DNA of 25,430 nucleotides from Chara braunii (taxonomy: Eukaryota > Streptophyta > Charophyceae > Charales > Characeae), in contig BFEA01000260.1 in the NCBI GenBank assembly GCA_003427395.1, positions 589,458-614,887 on the forward strand. The letters are read 5' to 3'. Positions 10,191-19,382 of this stretch are shown piece by piece. Each line of letters opens with the position of its first letter. Position 1 is the first letter of the stretch. Made by a program: the position numbers and the translations under genes. The notes beneath the pieces are model-generated. The model was not told the DNA's origin, searched no databases, and was given only the letters and a program-made list of their open reading frames with translations.

Positions 10191-10590
10191 NNNNNNNNNN
10201 NNNNNNNNNNNNNNNNNNNNNNNNNNNNNNNNNNNNNNNNNNNNNNNNNNNNNNNNNNNNNNNNNNNNNNNNNNNNNNNNNNNNNNNNNNNNNNNNNNNN
10301 NNNNNNNNNNNNNNNNNNNNNNNNNNNNNNNNNNNNNNNNNNNNNNNNNNNNNNNNNNNNNNNNNNNNNNNNNNNNNNNNNNNNNNNNNNNNNNNNNNNN
10401 NNNNNNNNNNNNNNNNNNNNNNNNNNNNNNNNNNNNNNNNNNNNNNNNNNNNNNNNNNNNNNNNNNNNNNNNNNNNNNNNNNNNNNNNNNNNNNNNNNNN
10501 NNNNNNNNNNNNNNNNNNNNNNNNNNNNNNNNNNNNNNNNNNNNNNNNNNNNNNNNNNNNNNNNNNNNNNNNNNNNNNNNNNNNNNNNNN
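10191..10590. other. Assembly gap (400 N)
   Basis: Four hundred consecutive undetermined bases lie between the 54-bp array and a 40-bp array. The gap probably reflects collapsed tandem repeats. Confidence 0.99.
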
Positions 10591-10664
10591 AGCCTGGTTA
10601 GGGTCATTCCTTTCCATTCTCAAGTCGAACAGCCTGGTTAGGGTCATTCCTTTCCATTCTCAAT
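10591..10664. repeat. 40-bp tandem repeat
   Basis: AGCCTGGTTAGGGTCATTCC at 10591 recurs at 10631 with the same following sequence. Only two copies are visible, and the array may extend into the gap. Confidence 0.85.
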
Positions 10665-10765
10665 GTTAGTGCCCGAGGGGGTGGGCCTCGAGGTTACGGA
10701 TCTCATTTCTGTCTTGGAGGTTAGAAGGTGGTCATCTCATCTTTCGCGTGATGTTCTCTTTTTCT

Positions 10766-10852
10766 TCCATTCCTCACAGTAATGTACCATCCATTCCATT
10801 TCTCACAGTAATGTACCATCCATCCCATTTCTCACAGTAATGTACCATCCAT
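10766..10852. repeat. 29-bp tandem repeat, three copies
   Basis: CTCACAGTAATGTACCATCC begins at 10773, 10802 and 10831, with a CATTCCATT or CATCCCATTT spacer. Confidence 0.9.
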
Positions 10853-11378
10853 GCGTACATCTGACTTAGCGTCTCGCACTTGAGCTGGGGCTCGCGACCC
10901 CAAGCAGCACTAGCCCACCCGGCCGTTCATCCATAACAAAAGACAAGGGCGCCCCTTCCATTTTCACTCTTCCTGATCATTCAGGTTTCGGCTATCCTCA
11001 ATCTCATTCATGACTCAGTTGGATTAGGCTCCTAGGGAAGGAGTGTTCTTCACGCCCCTTAACCCATAGGTTCCCTAACCTCTCTTGTACTCGACAAATC
11101 ATTCAATGCCATGGTTCGCTCGTCAATCCGTACTCAAGATTTTCCCCTCTCAAAAGCATAATCCTTATTCCATTCAGAATTCACAATACACCCTACCCAA
11201 GGTAGCTCATCCAAAAAGTAACCTAAAAAACTATCTTCTATCTTTATCGTGACACAGCCTTAGCTGACCCTCTTTTCACTTCATCCTTAGCAAGCTTGCC
11301 CATACTATACACGTTCTCGTCATTCTCATGTCTCTGCAGACGGAAAAACAGCGATCCTTTTCAATGCTAAGTCAACAC
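10853..11378. other. No recognised gene
   Basis: Mixed sequence between the 29-bp repeat and the end of the downstream ORF. On the minus strand this would be the 3' untranslated part of the retroelement transcript. No polypurine tract or terminal repeat is evident. Confidence 0.45.
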
Positions 11379-12380
11379 CTAGTTCCTATTGCTGCCTTGC
11401 GCCTCGTCTTGCCCACTTCCTCGTCCACCCCGTTCCTCGGCAGGCTTCCTAACCCCCAGGCCGTAGGTCTCGATCTCTCTTTTCATCCTTACAATTTTAT
11501 GCAACTCTGCCTCGTTAAAAAAATCCAGTGCTGTGGCTTCCACCCCTGCCCTTGTGAGTTCCCGAGTCTTGATAATCCATTCGTGCCTGATTACATTGGC
11601 CCATTGTTGAAACCAATGACTGGGCGTTGACCCGAACTCGTCCTCCCATCTGAAAGCCCCATCGCCCGGTTGGTGCATCGGAGGCCGCCCCTCTTCCCTA
11701 GGCCTTGAGATCTCATCCCTCTCATCCCCGCTGCTGATTTCTATGACTTCTCGCACATCCTCCTCCTCGTCCCCCTCGTTTTCAGTCTGTATGGGGCTAT
11801 ACCCACCAGCAAGGTTCTTTGGATCGTAGGTAAAAGGGATCTCTGTTCCCGTCTCATACCCCTCGCAACTGCCGTGACCGCTTCGTCCTTCAAGCGGGCT
11901 CTCCCTTTTCTCCTCGTCCTCCTCACGTTCGTCGCGCATACCTTGTCCCCCCTCGCTTTCCCCATGCCAAGTCTCACGTGGTTCGCCCCTGTTGACCCCT
12001 TCCTCGTTAGAGACCCGAGCCTTATCACCCATTTCTGTGTTGCCTCTTTCTTCCACATTTGCCCTTCCCTTTTCGCCCTCACTGTCAAATGATATTTCTA
12101 TACCTTCTCCCTTGCGGAGGGGTGAGGGTTTCCTACACAAGCATTTCCTTCCACCCCTGCCTACCACTGGCCCGCCCATGAACCCAATGTACAATTTTCT
12201 CTTCGTTGTCCTCCTCCCTTGGCTTGGTCCAGCTTCTTCGCCTCCGGTAGGCTTGTAGATTGCCCGCTTTCGTTCTCGTTTTGTATTTTCTCGTTTGACT
12301 CCTAAGCCCTGTATAGCAAAACAACACCCGCAATGTCCCTCACACACTCGCGCCTCCCCTCCCCTTAGGCCGATAGACAT
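11379..12380 (-). CDS. Downstream accessory ORF, acidic, function unknown
   Basis: A 333-codon open frame begins 547 bases after the integrase stop, in the position where some Ty3/gypsy elements carry env or ORF3. The ATG at 12378-12380 is chosen; the frame is open slightly further but without an earlier ATG. The N-terminus is Cys- and basic-rich (CEGHCGCC, then KRENTKRERKR). The middle is strongly acidic and low-complexity. Two short segments, GIEISFDSEGE (about residues 93-103) and EVIEISSGDE (about 211-220), look like SUMO-interaction motifs: a hydrophobic V/I-x-I core followed by Ser and acidic residues. The C-terminal 80 residues are more globular (SHWFQQWANVIRHEW, then ALDFFNEAELHKIV). 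I see no signal peptide or membrane segment, so an envelope protein is unlikely. No family is recognised. The first codons lie inside a 256-bp tandem duplication. It could be an element ORF or a captured host fragment. Confidence 0.6.
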   Translation of the reverse strand: MSIGLRGGEARVCEGHCGCCFAIQGLGVKRENTKRERKRAIYKPTGGEEAGPSQGRRTTKRKLYIGFMGGPVVGRGGRKCLCRKPSPLRKGEGIEISFDSEGEKGRANVEERGNTEMGDKARVSNEEGVNRGEPRETWHGESEGGQGMRDEREEDEEKRESPLEGRSGHGSCEGYETGTEIPFTYDPKNLAGGYSPIQTENEGDEEEDVREVIEISSGDERDEISRPREEGRPPMHQPGDGAFRWEDEFGSTPSHWFQQWANVIRHEWIIKTRELTRAGVEATALDFFNEAELHKIVRMKREIETYGLGVRKPAEERGGRGSGQDEAQGSNRN

Positions 12381-12787
12381 TCCCAAAATGCACCCAACAC
12401 CCCTCGCATCATGCCCCTTTTATACATGCGAATGCGTCGTTTGTGATGACCCCATTTTTTTCCCGTCAAAAACTATGGTACAATGCCCCAAACATCCCTT
12501 CCCGTTGTCACACAAGCCAGATATTGGAACATTTTTTTGTCTTTTCTCGTTTTACTCTTAAGCCCTGTATAGCAAAACAACACCCGCAATGTCCCTCACA
12601 CACTCGCGTCTCCCCTCCCCTTAGGCCGATAGACATTCCCAAAATGCACCCAGTATCCCTCGCATCACGCCCCTTTTACACACGCGAATGCGTCGTTTGT
12701 GATGACCCCATTTTTTTCGGGTCAAAAACTATGGTACAATGCTCCAAGCATCCCTTCCCGTTGTCACACAAGCAAGATATTGCAAAC
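12279..12787. repeat. 256-bp tandem duplication spanning the downstream ORF start
   Basis: 12279-12531 and 12535-12787 are near-identical, offset 256 bp, differing at roughly one base in fifteen. Shared words include AAGCCCTGTATAGCAAAACA, CCGATAGACATTCCCAAAAT and GGTACAATG. Each copy contains the same minus-strand ATG and the first 30-odd codons of the downstream ORF. In the upstream copy (right-hand one) the frame ends after about 42 codons, so it is a headless duplicate start. Confidence 0.93.
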
Positions 12788-12927
12788 CCCTGAGTCATGC
12801 TGCCTTTCAACCTCAGTCAGTCCAAGTCAAAGTGTCAATCCCAAAAAGAAAATGACACTCTCACGAACATGGTCAGAAACAAACCATAGTGTGGGCAAGG
12901 TTGTGGTTAGTCTTTATCTTGTGGCAC

Positions 12928-14286
12928 CTATGTTTCCTTATCTTCGGCCTCCTGAAGCCACTGTTCCACTGGGTCCCGACTTAGAAACCTGACCAATCGT
13001 TGCCCCGGGAAGGGCCCTTTCAATCCAGTTTCATCCAAATCTTCTAGTTCGAAGGTGTTCAGTCCCACCCGCTTGGCGACCCGGTAGGGGCCTTTGAACC
13101 TCCTTCCCAATTGTCCCGACCAAGTACTTTCTAGTGCCGAGTTCCTTAGCAATACCATCTCCCCCACCTGAAGTAGTTCCTTTCCGACATTCCTAACCTG
13201 GTTCCACCTTGCTTTGTCCTTCATTCTGTTGTCCAGCACCCGACTGGCGATGTCTTCCATGACCTCCTCATTCTTAAGGATTTGCTGACATCTTACCTCG
13301 ATTAATTCTTCAATGGTCATTTGTGTATTCTCATCTAACCTGTTCCAGGTAGGTACCAAGGCCTCCACAGAAAAGTCGATCTCTCTTTCGTACCAAAGCT
13401 CTGCCGAAATACATCCTGTTGTCCTTTCAGGAGTCATATTCTCTGCAAAGACAACTTGCTTAAGATACCTAGGCCAGTTCCCCAGATGGTCTGCTGCGAG
13501 TTTTGCAATCGTGTTCTTCAAGGTTCGGTGCCCCTTTTCCACAGGTACATTGGCCTCAGGGTGATACGGCTCGATGAGTTTGATCGGTACGCAGAGTCTC
13601 TTAAGCATCCTCAATACTTATTGGTTCACAAATTTTGTCTCATTGTCTGCTACAAACCTCCTGACGAACGGATGCCTCAAGTAGAAGTCTTCTATTCAGT
13701 CTGCCACACTCCTCCCTGTCTTTTTCTTGAGGGCGACTCCCTCCACCAACCCACTCAGGTTGTCTCGCGCATCCAGGATATACCTGTACCCATCCGTTGA
13801 TACAGGCATGACCGCAAGGTCGAGGTGGACCAGATGTTCCGGCCCTAGCACCCGCGTTGGTCTAAGCGGCTCGAAGACTCGTACCGAGCTTCGTTCTTGG
13901 CAAATAAGGCAAGTCTGGCAGTATATGGCGACCATGCCCGCCATGCCTGGCCAATAATAGAGCGGCGTTATCTTTGCAAGTGTTCCTTTCGACGACCGAT
14001 GACCTCCAGCTAACCTGTCGTGCATTGCCTGGATAACGTCTACTTGCCTAGATCTTCCGCACACAACCCTTCTGGGCATAGCACCTTCCTCCCTTCGGAA
14101 CAAATGTCCGCCCCTAAGGACGTATCTTTCGGCTTCTTCTCTTGCCTTAATACCGACTTCCATAGGTTGTTTCTTTCTTACCAACAACAAACCGATCTCC
14201 CGAAAGAGCCCTTCGTATGATTGGACATAGAAAAACTCCTCTCCTTCCTTGCCCTCATCCTTTCCTTTCTGCATCTGATTTACCAC
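12928..14286 (-). pseudogene. Integrase domain of pol, D,D35E, two internal stops
   Basis: Integrase inserts the element's cDNA into host DNA. It follows the RNase H frame directly after a TGA at 14287-14289, in the same frame. The N-terminal zinc-binding HHCC is complete: HDRLAGGH supplies both His and CLIC both Cys (about residues 89-129 of the first part). The catalytic core has the first Asp in LVHLDLAVMP, the second in FVADNETKF and the Glu in PVEKGH. Counting through the stop, 35 residues separate the last two, the canonical D35E spacing. A TGA at 13696-13698 and a TAA at 13616-13618 interrupt the core around the second Asp, so the enzyme cannot be made whole. The C-terminus has a GPY/F-type module (FKGPYRVAKR, then TFELEDLDE) and no chromodomain; the final stop is at 12928. 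Alignment is unambiguous for Ty3/gypsy, although the subfamily is not placed. Confidence 0.93.
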
Positions 14287-15219
14287 TCATTGCAACTCTT
14301 TCCTTTCCCAAGATTCCACTAAGCTCATCACTGCTTCCCGGCCTCCTTCGACCGCCATTGCTATTAGCTCCTCCTTCGGTCCTACTATCGCTCCCCATGA
14401 GTCCTTTTCTTCTCTGCGTCCTCGAGTGGTAACTGGTCCTTCCCTAAGTTCTGCTACTACGGCAGGTGCCCCTTTCTCCAAAGTCTGGATCAATATTTCT
14501 CCTGATGCGCATTCTCCGCTCATCATTTCGTTATCCACCGCAAAAGTTCCTCCTTCGTATTCGAGGAAGGCGTCTATGGGCTCTGCATCCTCCAACCTTT
14601 CGGGAGTGATGCAAACCCGACTCAGCCCATCTGCCTTGTTCCGGATTACAGCAATCCGTTCGATCTTGTAATCGAACTGCCAGATGAATCCTACCCATCT
14701 CCCTACCGTCGGATCTATAGGGTTGTAGTTCTTTAGAGCCCCTGCGACATTCGTCGGATCGATCCTGAAAATGAACCGCCTCCCAAAAAGGTAGGCCTGG
14801 AAGGTCTTAAGGCAATGCAGGATGGCTAGGACTTCCTTCTTGAATTGCGAGTACCGCCGTTCTGCGGAGTTCAGGGTTCTACTTTCGAACCTAATCGGCC
14901 TCTCTTTTCCTCCCTCATCCCTTTGAATCAACACACCTCCTACGGCCAAAGGTCCTCCATCCATCTCTAGGATGAAGGGTCGTCCCACTTCGTCATTAAA
15001 ACAAGGCGCGGACAGGGTGACTGTCTTGGATGTCAGTATGTCCTTGAGCCTTTGGACAACTCCTTCTCGCTCCTCCGTCCAATCCATGGTTCCTTCTTCC
15101 CTGATCATAGCCCGAATAGGTTAAGCAATCTTGACAAAGTTCTTAATGAAGATCCTCCAAAAGCCGACTACGCCTAGGAATGCCCTTACCTCCATCGTCG
15201 TGCGCAATTGTGTCAGCCA
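14287..15219 (-). pseudogene. RNase H domain of pol
   Basis: RNase H removes the RNA strand of the RNA/DNA hybrid during reverse transcription. The frame is the same as RT and integrase. It opens after the RT stop at 15220-15222 and is crossed by a TAA at 15121-15123; it is then open from 15108 (first ATG) for 273 codons. The Ty3/gypsy connection motif is visible before the TAA (VRAFLGVVGFWR). Expected acidic residues are all present: Asp in FILEMDGGPLAVGGVL (about residue 50), Glu in FKKEVLAILHCL (about 92) and Asp in FRIDPTNVAG (about 117). The usual end motif RNKADGLSRV follows at about 157-165. The remaining 100 residues are a variable tether before integrase. It ends with a TGA at 14287-14289. 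Confidence 0.93.
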
Positions 15220-16231
15220 CTATGATATCTTGTCGTTCGTTGCTGGATCCGGCTTCCTGCCGTAAGCACCACAACGAAATCCTAGTATAGTTACCTCCGG
15301 TACTGCTAGGATACTCTTTGGTTCACTAGCCGTAATGTTGTATACTAGGAACTGGCGGAGTAAGTCCTTGATGTCCTGCAGGTGGTCCCACACAAAACGT
15401 CGGATCCCTGGACGGACTTCCGTCTCGTCCTTTTCCTGCGCGCCTTTGATCGGATTGTCATCGATGTAAGGTTCACATTTTTCTGGGAATATGTCCCTGG
15501 CCACGGCGAGCATCCTGCGTTGCGCTTCGGCCACCGCGTTTGTGAATCCCATAGGTGTCACTTGCATCTGTAGCTGGCCTACGGGGGTGTGCATAGCGGT
15601 GTATGGCCTGTCCCGAACATCCAATGAAAGTTGGTTGTACCCTGAGTACAGATCTATCAGGGAGTAAATGCTCCGGCCGGCGTGCGATTCTGCTAATAAG
15701 TCAGCCTGAGGTAGCGAGCCAGCATCCCGGATGGTTACCGCATTCAACTTCTGCAGGTCCTGAATCCACCTTAGTGTCTTGTTAGGCTTCCGAAAGACGA
15801 ACCACCGATTTGCGTATGGCGATGTCGTAGGCTCCGCAACGAACGAGTCCATTTTTGCTCGGAGGAGGTCCGTTACTTCTCCTGCTATCCCAAATTCATA
15901 GGATGGCCCCTTGTCATTCCAGCACTCATGTTCTACCGTGTGGATTCAGACCGGAGGGATCAATTTCGCATCCAGTCGTCCCTTCTGGTGATCACTAAAG
16001 GCAAATGTCAGGTGAAATTCCTAGCAGGTCCTTTTGATCAGGCGGGTTTCTTTTTCCGTTAAGAACCCGTCTATCCCCATCTTCATTGTGGCCGCTACCT
16101 CGTCTGGTATCCGATGCCCTTCCGTCGCCCTTCTTTCTCGGATCACTTGAAAGACCTCTTCCTCCTCCTCCATAGCCTCTTCCTTTGATGTCTCTAGCAG
16201 GATCGAGATCGGTTTTGCTTTCTTCCCTACC
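15220..16231 (-). pseudogene. Reverse transcriptase domain of pol, two stops upstream of the core
   Basis: Copies element RNA to DNA. The core ORF is 15852-15220 (210 codons) and contains the RT motifs in order: SPYANRWFVFRKPNKTLRWI and QDLQKLNAVTIRD (fingers), SLIDLYSGYNQ with the first catalytic Asp (about residue 67), PMGFTNAVAEAQRRM, and EPYIDDNPIKG, the YIDD box (about 129-132), followed by ILGFRCGAYGRKPDP. The same frame extends upstream to about 16231 and carries recognisable pre-RT sequence (for example GFLTEKETRLIK and IHTVEHECW). It is interrupted there by a TAG at 16021-16023 and a TGA at 15946-15948, and ends with a TAG at 15220-15222. The catalytic residues are intact even though the reading frame is not. 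Confidence 0.95.
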
Positions 16232-16790
16232 GGCTTGTACTTTCGAACACTTCCTTCCGGGATCTTTCTCCTAAAAAATGAACAGTCGGAATCGCCCCCG
16301 TCGCCTCTACGACTCGTGGTTGAATACTAACTAGTTTCCCATTCAGGCAATATCTCTTTTGCACCTCTCTTTCGAACTTGGCCAAGGTTGCCGAATCCAC
16401 TCCTACCTTGTGGTATCTGAGGGCCTTGATGAGTTGCAATAAATCGGGGATCTCGAGTGCGATTTCCGACACATCTATGCGTACTTCTTTCCGTTTGGGC
16501 AGGCTGGCACCAAGTTCGACCTCTGACTCCTTTTCCGCTACCATAACACCTAGGACTTCGTCCTCCTGCCTCCTCTTCTTCTGGGGCAGGCCCATCTTGA
16601 TCCATTCCTTCTTGATGAATGCTTCCTCAATCATGATTTATACCCTTTCTCTCATACCCTCCATCCATGCGAAAGCCCCTTTTCGCGTGCCATCCTCGAA
16701 CGACGGCGACCAGGTTGCCAATTTCCCCTTTGGGGGGTCTCCACCCGTTCCAAGGAGTCGGAGAAGCTCTCCCCGACTGGTCACAAGGTC
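16227..16790 (-). pseudogene. Protease-RT linker of pol
   Basis: Continues the protease frame after the TAG at 16791-16793. A further TAA just before the ATG at about 16634 splits it. From there 135 codons are open to a TAG at 16227, where the pol reading moves to another frame, evidence of a small indel near 16230. The content is charged linker sequence (MGLPQKKRRQEDEV, then IDVSEIALEIPDLLQLIKAL) without a catalytic motif. Shadow frames on the other strand are not counted. Confidence 0.75.
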
Positions 16791-17468
16791 CTATATGTCT
16801 ACCATGTACGAGCCATCGTGCAAGTGCATGCCTATCATCTCTACATTCGCGCACCACGGTCTCCCGATAATTATGTCGTGGTCCATTTCCTCCATTACGG
16901 TCATCCACTGAAACGACCAGATCGATTCCCTGACCCCTGCCTTCACAGCACACTTTGTGACGTACCCAGCGAACGGGATTTCACCACCAGCTCCCCGAAT
17001 GCTCCCTGGTACTTCCTTGTTTACCGTACATCCCGTGATCGTTGCGAAATCTCTCCTTATGAGAGTGATTTCTGCTGCCCCGTCTAATAATGCGTCGCTG
17101 TGATGACTCCCGATCTGGATTTTCAATTTCCCTACGGGTAGCGCATGAAAGCTAAGCTTCGTCCCGGGTGGTGATCTCATGACTTCGCCGCCCTCTCGGT
17201 CGGGCAAGCTCAAACGAATGTCTACAAAGGCGTTTTTGAGATCCTCAAAGTCCCCGTGACTCCTCTGAAGGTTAGCCACTTCTTGCGGAGCGTCCTCCTT
17301 CCTCTCCCCCTCAAGTAATTCGGGGTTGTCGCCTATTTGTACTCGCCTCCGAGTCAACAGTTGTCTAAGCCCTTTGAGCAACCTAGGGCTAGCCTGCAGC
17401 ATGGTCTGAAAAGACACCGACACCATGGCTCCTACTAACTTGCTAATGGTGTCGTCGAGCTCAGGCAA
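16791..17468 (-). pseudogene. Aspartic protease domain with altered active-site triplet
   Basis: Cleaves the gag-pol polyprotein in particles. The 225-codon frame is entered from the gag frame by a frame change at about 17470: the two frames overlap for about nine codons, and no ATG begins the protease frame. The retropepsin fold is supported by SDALLDGAAEITLI (about residues 124-137) and the second-half motif HDIIIGRPW (about 197-205). The usual active-site triplet is D-x-G followed by A or S; here the codon order gives D-G-A (Asp at 17082-17084, Ala GCA at 17076-17078), so the conserved Gly appears lost. This may mean an inactive enzyme or a lineage variant. The upstream part (QTMLQASPRLLKGLRQLLTR) matches the spacer seen before protease in related elements. 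It ends with a TAG at 16791-16793. Confidence 0.85.
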
Positions 17469-17470
17469 GG

Positions 17471-17938
17471 TTAAGATCGGGATTTGATACTAAACTTCTT
17501 CTTAGCGGCGGTAACCTTGTCTGCGGGCTCCTCTTCCCTAGGTTTCCCATAGACTTTCTTTGGTTCCTCGGCCTCAGGCTCCGCCTGGGGTTCGGAGCTT
17601 CCGGCGACCTCCTCCATAATGGTGTCACAGTTAATCCTTCTTCTGACCGTTCCCAGTCGAGTGGTTGCGTTCACCCTATCACGTCGGCCGCTTTCCAAAA
17701 TAAAATTGGCCTGCGGCCCGCGCCCCCCGAGCTGATCCCAGACGATCTCGCCCACTTGTTCGACTTCCACGACTGTTATTTCTAGACCGTTGAGCATGAT
17801 AATGGCTCGCCGCATCCCTCCTGGTGAGTTTCAGTTCACCCGTTCTCCTTGTGGTCCAAATATCTCCCCCTTTAATGACCTGCTACACCTTCTTTTCAGA
17901 ATATCATGGTTGAGTTTTGGGCGTGCGCTCACATAATG
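17471..17938 (-). pseudogene. Gag tail: mutated zinc knuckle and gag-protease linker
   Basis: Same frame as gag, directly beyond its TGA (17939-17941). Reading across that stop reveals a nucleocapsid-type zinc knuckle C-x2-C-x4-H-x4-C. CKYC lies at the end of the gag ORF, the stop occupies the fourth spacer position, His is at 17936-17938, and the last Cys is replaced by Arg (CGC, 17921-17923). A second TGA lies at 17831-17833. From 17815 there are 114 open codons of acidic linker (MRRAIIMLNGLEITVVEVEQ, then SSEPQAEPEAEEPKKVYGKP), ending in TAA at 17471-17473. The knuckle binds element RNA in related gags; here it is doubly damaged. Confidence 0.8.
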
Positions 17939-19369
17939 TCATATCGCGGTGCAGTACTTGCATTGCTCGTTAGCAGGATCTCTCCATCCGAATCCCTGGT
18001 TTGCTACACCTAGCGGGACCACAGCTTCCTGGGGAGGGAGGGCAGGTCGGGATACTTGCGCTTGCATTACCACTAGCGCGCCTTCCATCCTTTCAATCTT
18101 ATTGTCGACCCCGTGCACCCGTTCATGTAGACTTTCAATCCCCTTCTTTACCTTGTCGCCCGTCCTACCGGTCAGATCTATGATCTCTTCTTCCTTGAGC
18201 AAGTCCAACGTCTCCGTTACTACCGTTTTCTCAGCCAGATCCGTTACCGTACTAAAATCAACATCTCGCGTGTTTACGAACTTGCTCATCTGTTGGTAAG
18301 CTGACAGAATCTTGTCTTTGTCGAACTCGGAGAACTGCCTGAGGAAATATTTGCTCATTATCCGGTCCGTGACCCCGGGGATCCTTAGTGATACCAGAGT
18401 AAATTCCCGTAGGAAATCATTGTACGTTGCGAAGTTCTTCCTCTGTACTGCCGCTAGGTCGGCCTCCGTTGCCATTTTCTCTCCCGCTAGGTACTTCCTC
18501 ATCATCACATCCCGGGTCTCCTTCCAAGATCGGTTTGCGGCTACAATGACCATTATGTCCCGTCCTAGGCTTAACGACACATGTTGTCCTAGGTGGTCCA
18601 TCTTTTCCTCCTCGATCCACTTTAGTAACACAGCTAGGTTCTCGTAGTCGATCAGGAACTCCGTGATGTTTGCTCCATCGAAAGTCAACTTTTTCTTGGC
18701 GTCTATCAAATAGACTTGATTTTTGTTTAGTGCTCGCGCGAGGGACGGCACTATCTTCTTAAGGCCGCCCTCGGAGCTGCTGGCCTCGCCTGCCACACTG
18801 TTATCCGGACTTTCCTTGCCGGCATTCTGTCCCTTCCTGGTTTTTATAGTTCCTTCCGGGTCCAACCATCCCAACACTCTTTCCCTAAGGCTCCAAAGTC
18901 CTTCGCATCCTCGCGCTACTGCTGGCGTGATCGACAGACGGCTAGCCCTACTGTCCATGGATGACGGAGTCGTAGCCTTTTCTGTTTCCATCCCCGGAGA
19001 GTTCTCTCTCTCTTTCCTTCTCTTGCTCGGCGTTCCCCCACGGTCACTACCTTTATCCCCTTGTCCAATCCCACCTTGGCTGGCTTTCCGTTCGTCCCGG
19101 GGTTCCTCCTGCAGAGGACCTTCTTCGTTCCCAGTCATCATTTTCTCAATCAGTCTTGCCTTGTATTCCGCGGTCCTCTTGTCTATCTCGGCTAGTTTGC
19201 GCCTTGTGTTCGTGACCCTTACTTTCTTAGGCATGACTTCTTCCGAGTTTCGGGGGCTTGTCCTCCTTATTTCTGCCTTCCTTGGTCCCCTGGGTCCCTT
19301 GCCTGCTTCCTCCGGCTTTCCCCGAGCTTTCTCCTGTGGAGATTTCCTTCCGGTTCCCTTTGGTACCAT
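17939..19369 (-). CDS. Gag capsid protein, 476 codons
   Basis: Forms the virus-like particle around the element RNA. The frame is open from ATG 19369 to TGA 17939. The first 225 residues are basic and disordered (MPKKVRVTNTRRKLAEIDKR at about 46-65). The capsid-like core runs from about 227 to 395: KKLTFDGANITEFLIDYENL, then WKETRDVMMRKYL, then TYNDFLREFTLVSLRIPG, then YFLRQF. This is the usual retrotransposon gag layout (FDG..., EFL, W..., F...LRIPG). Residues 405-440 (KKGIESLHERVHGVDNKIER and onward) have heptad spacing and may form a coiled coil. The ORF stops inside the zinc knuckle (CKYC at 470-473). A 32-codon frame just upstream (19383-19481) may be its displaced original N-terminus. 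The shadow frames on the plus strand are ignored. Confidence 0.88.
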   Translation of the reverse strand: MVPKGTGRKSPQEKARGKPEEAGKGPRGPRKAEIRRTSPRNSEEVMPKKVRVTNTRRKLAEIDKRTAEYKARLIEKMMTGNEEGPLQEEPRDERKASQGGIGQGDKGSDRGGTPSKRRKERENSPGMETEKATTPSSMDSRASRLSITPAVARGCEGLWSLRERVLGWLDPEGTIKTRKGQNAGKESPDNSVAGEASSSEGGLKKIVPSLARALNKNQVYLIDAKKKLTFDGANITEFLIDYENLAVLLKWIEEEKMDHLGQHVSLSLGRDIMVIVAANRSWKETRDVMMRKYLAGEKMATEADLAAVQRKNFATYNDFLREFTLVSLRIPGVTDRIMSKYFLRQFSEFDKDKILSAYQQMSKFVNTRDVDFSTVTDLAEKTVVTETLDLLKEEEIIDLTGRTGDKVKKGIESLHERVHGVDNKIERMEGALVVMQAQVSRPALPPQEAVVPLGVANQGFGWRDPANEQCKYCTAI

Positions 19370-19382
19370 CCAGATTTATCGA

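Noticed and set aside
9877-10669. Repetitive ORFs (FNDRPTGLF-type) and ORFs made mostly of undetermined residues
   Set aside because: They are artefacts of a 54-bp repeat and of the N gap.
11379-12380. Envelope protein
   Set aside because: Position fits, but there is no signal peptide, transmembrane helix or furin-like site.
12928-13000. Chromodomain at the integrase C-terminus
   Set aside because: The frame ends shortly after the GPY/F module with no aromatic-cage motif.
12928-16231. Stop-codon reassignment as the reason for in-frame stops
   Set aside because: All three stop codons occur inside pol while two accessory ORFs and the downstream ORF end normally. Decay explains this more simply.
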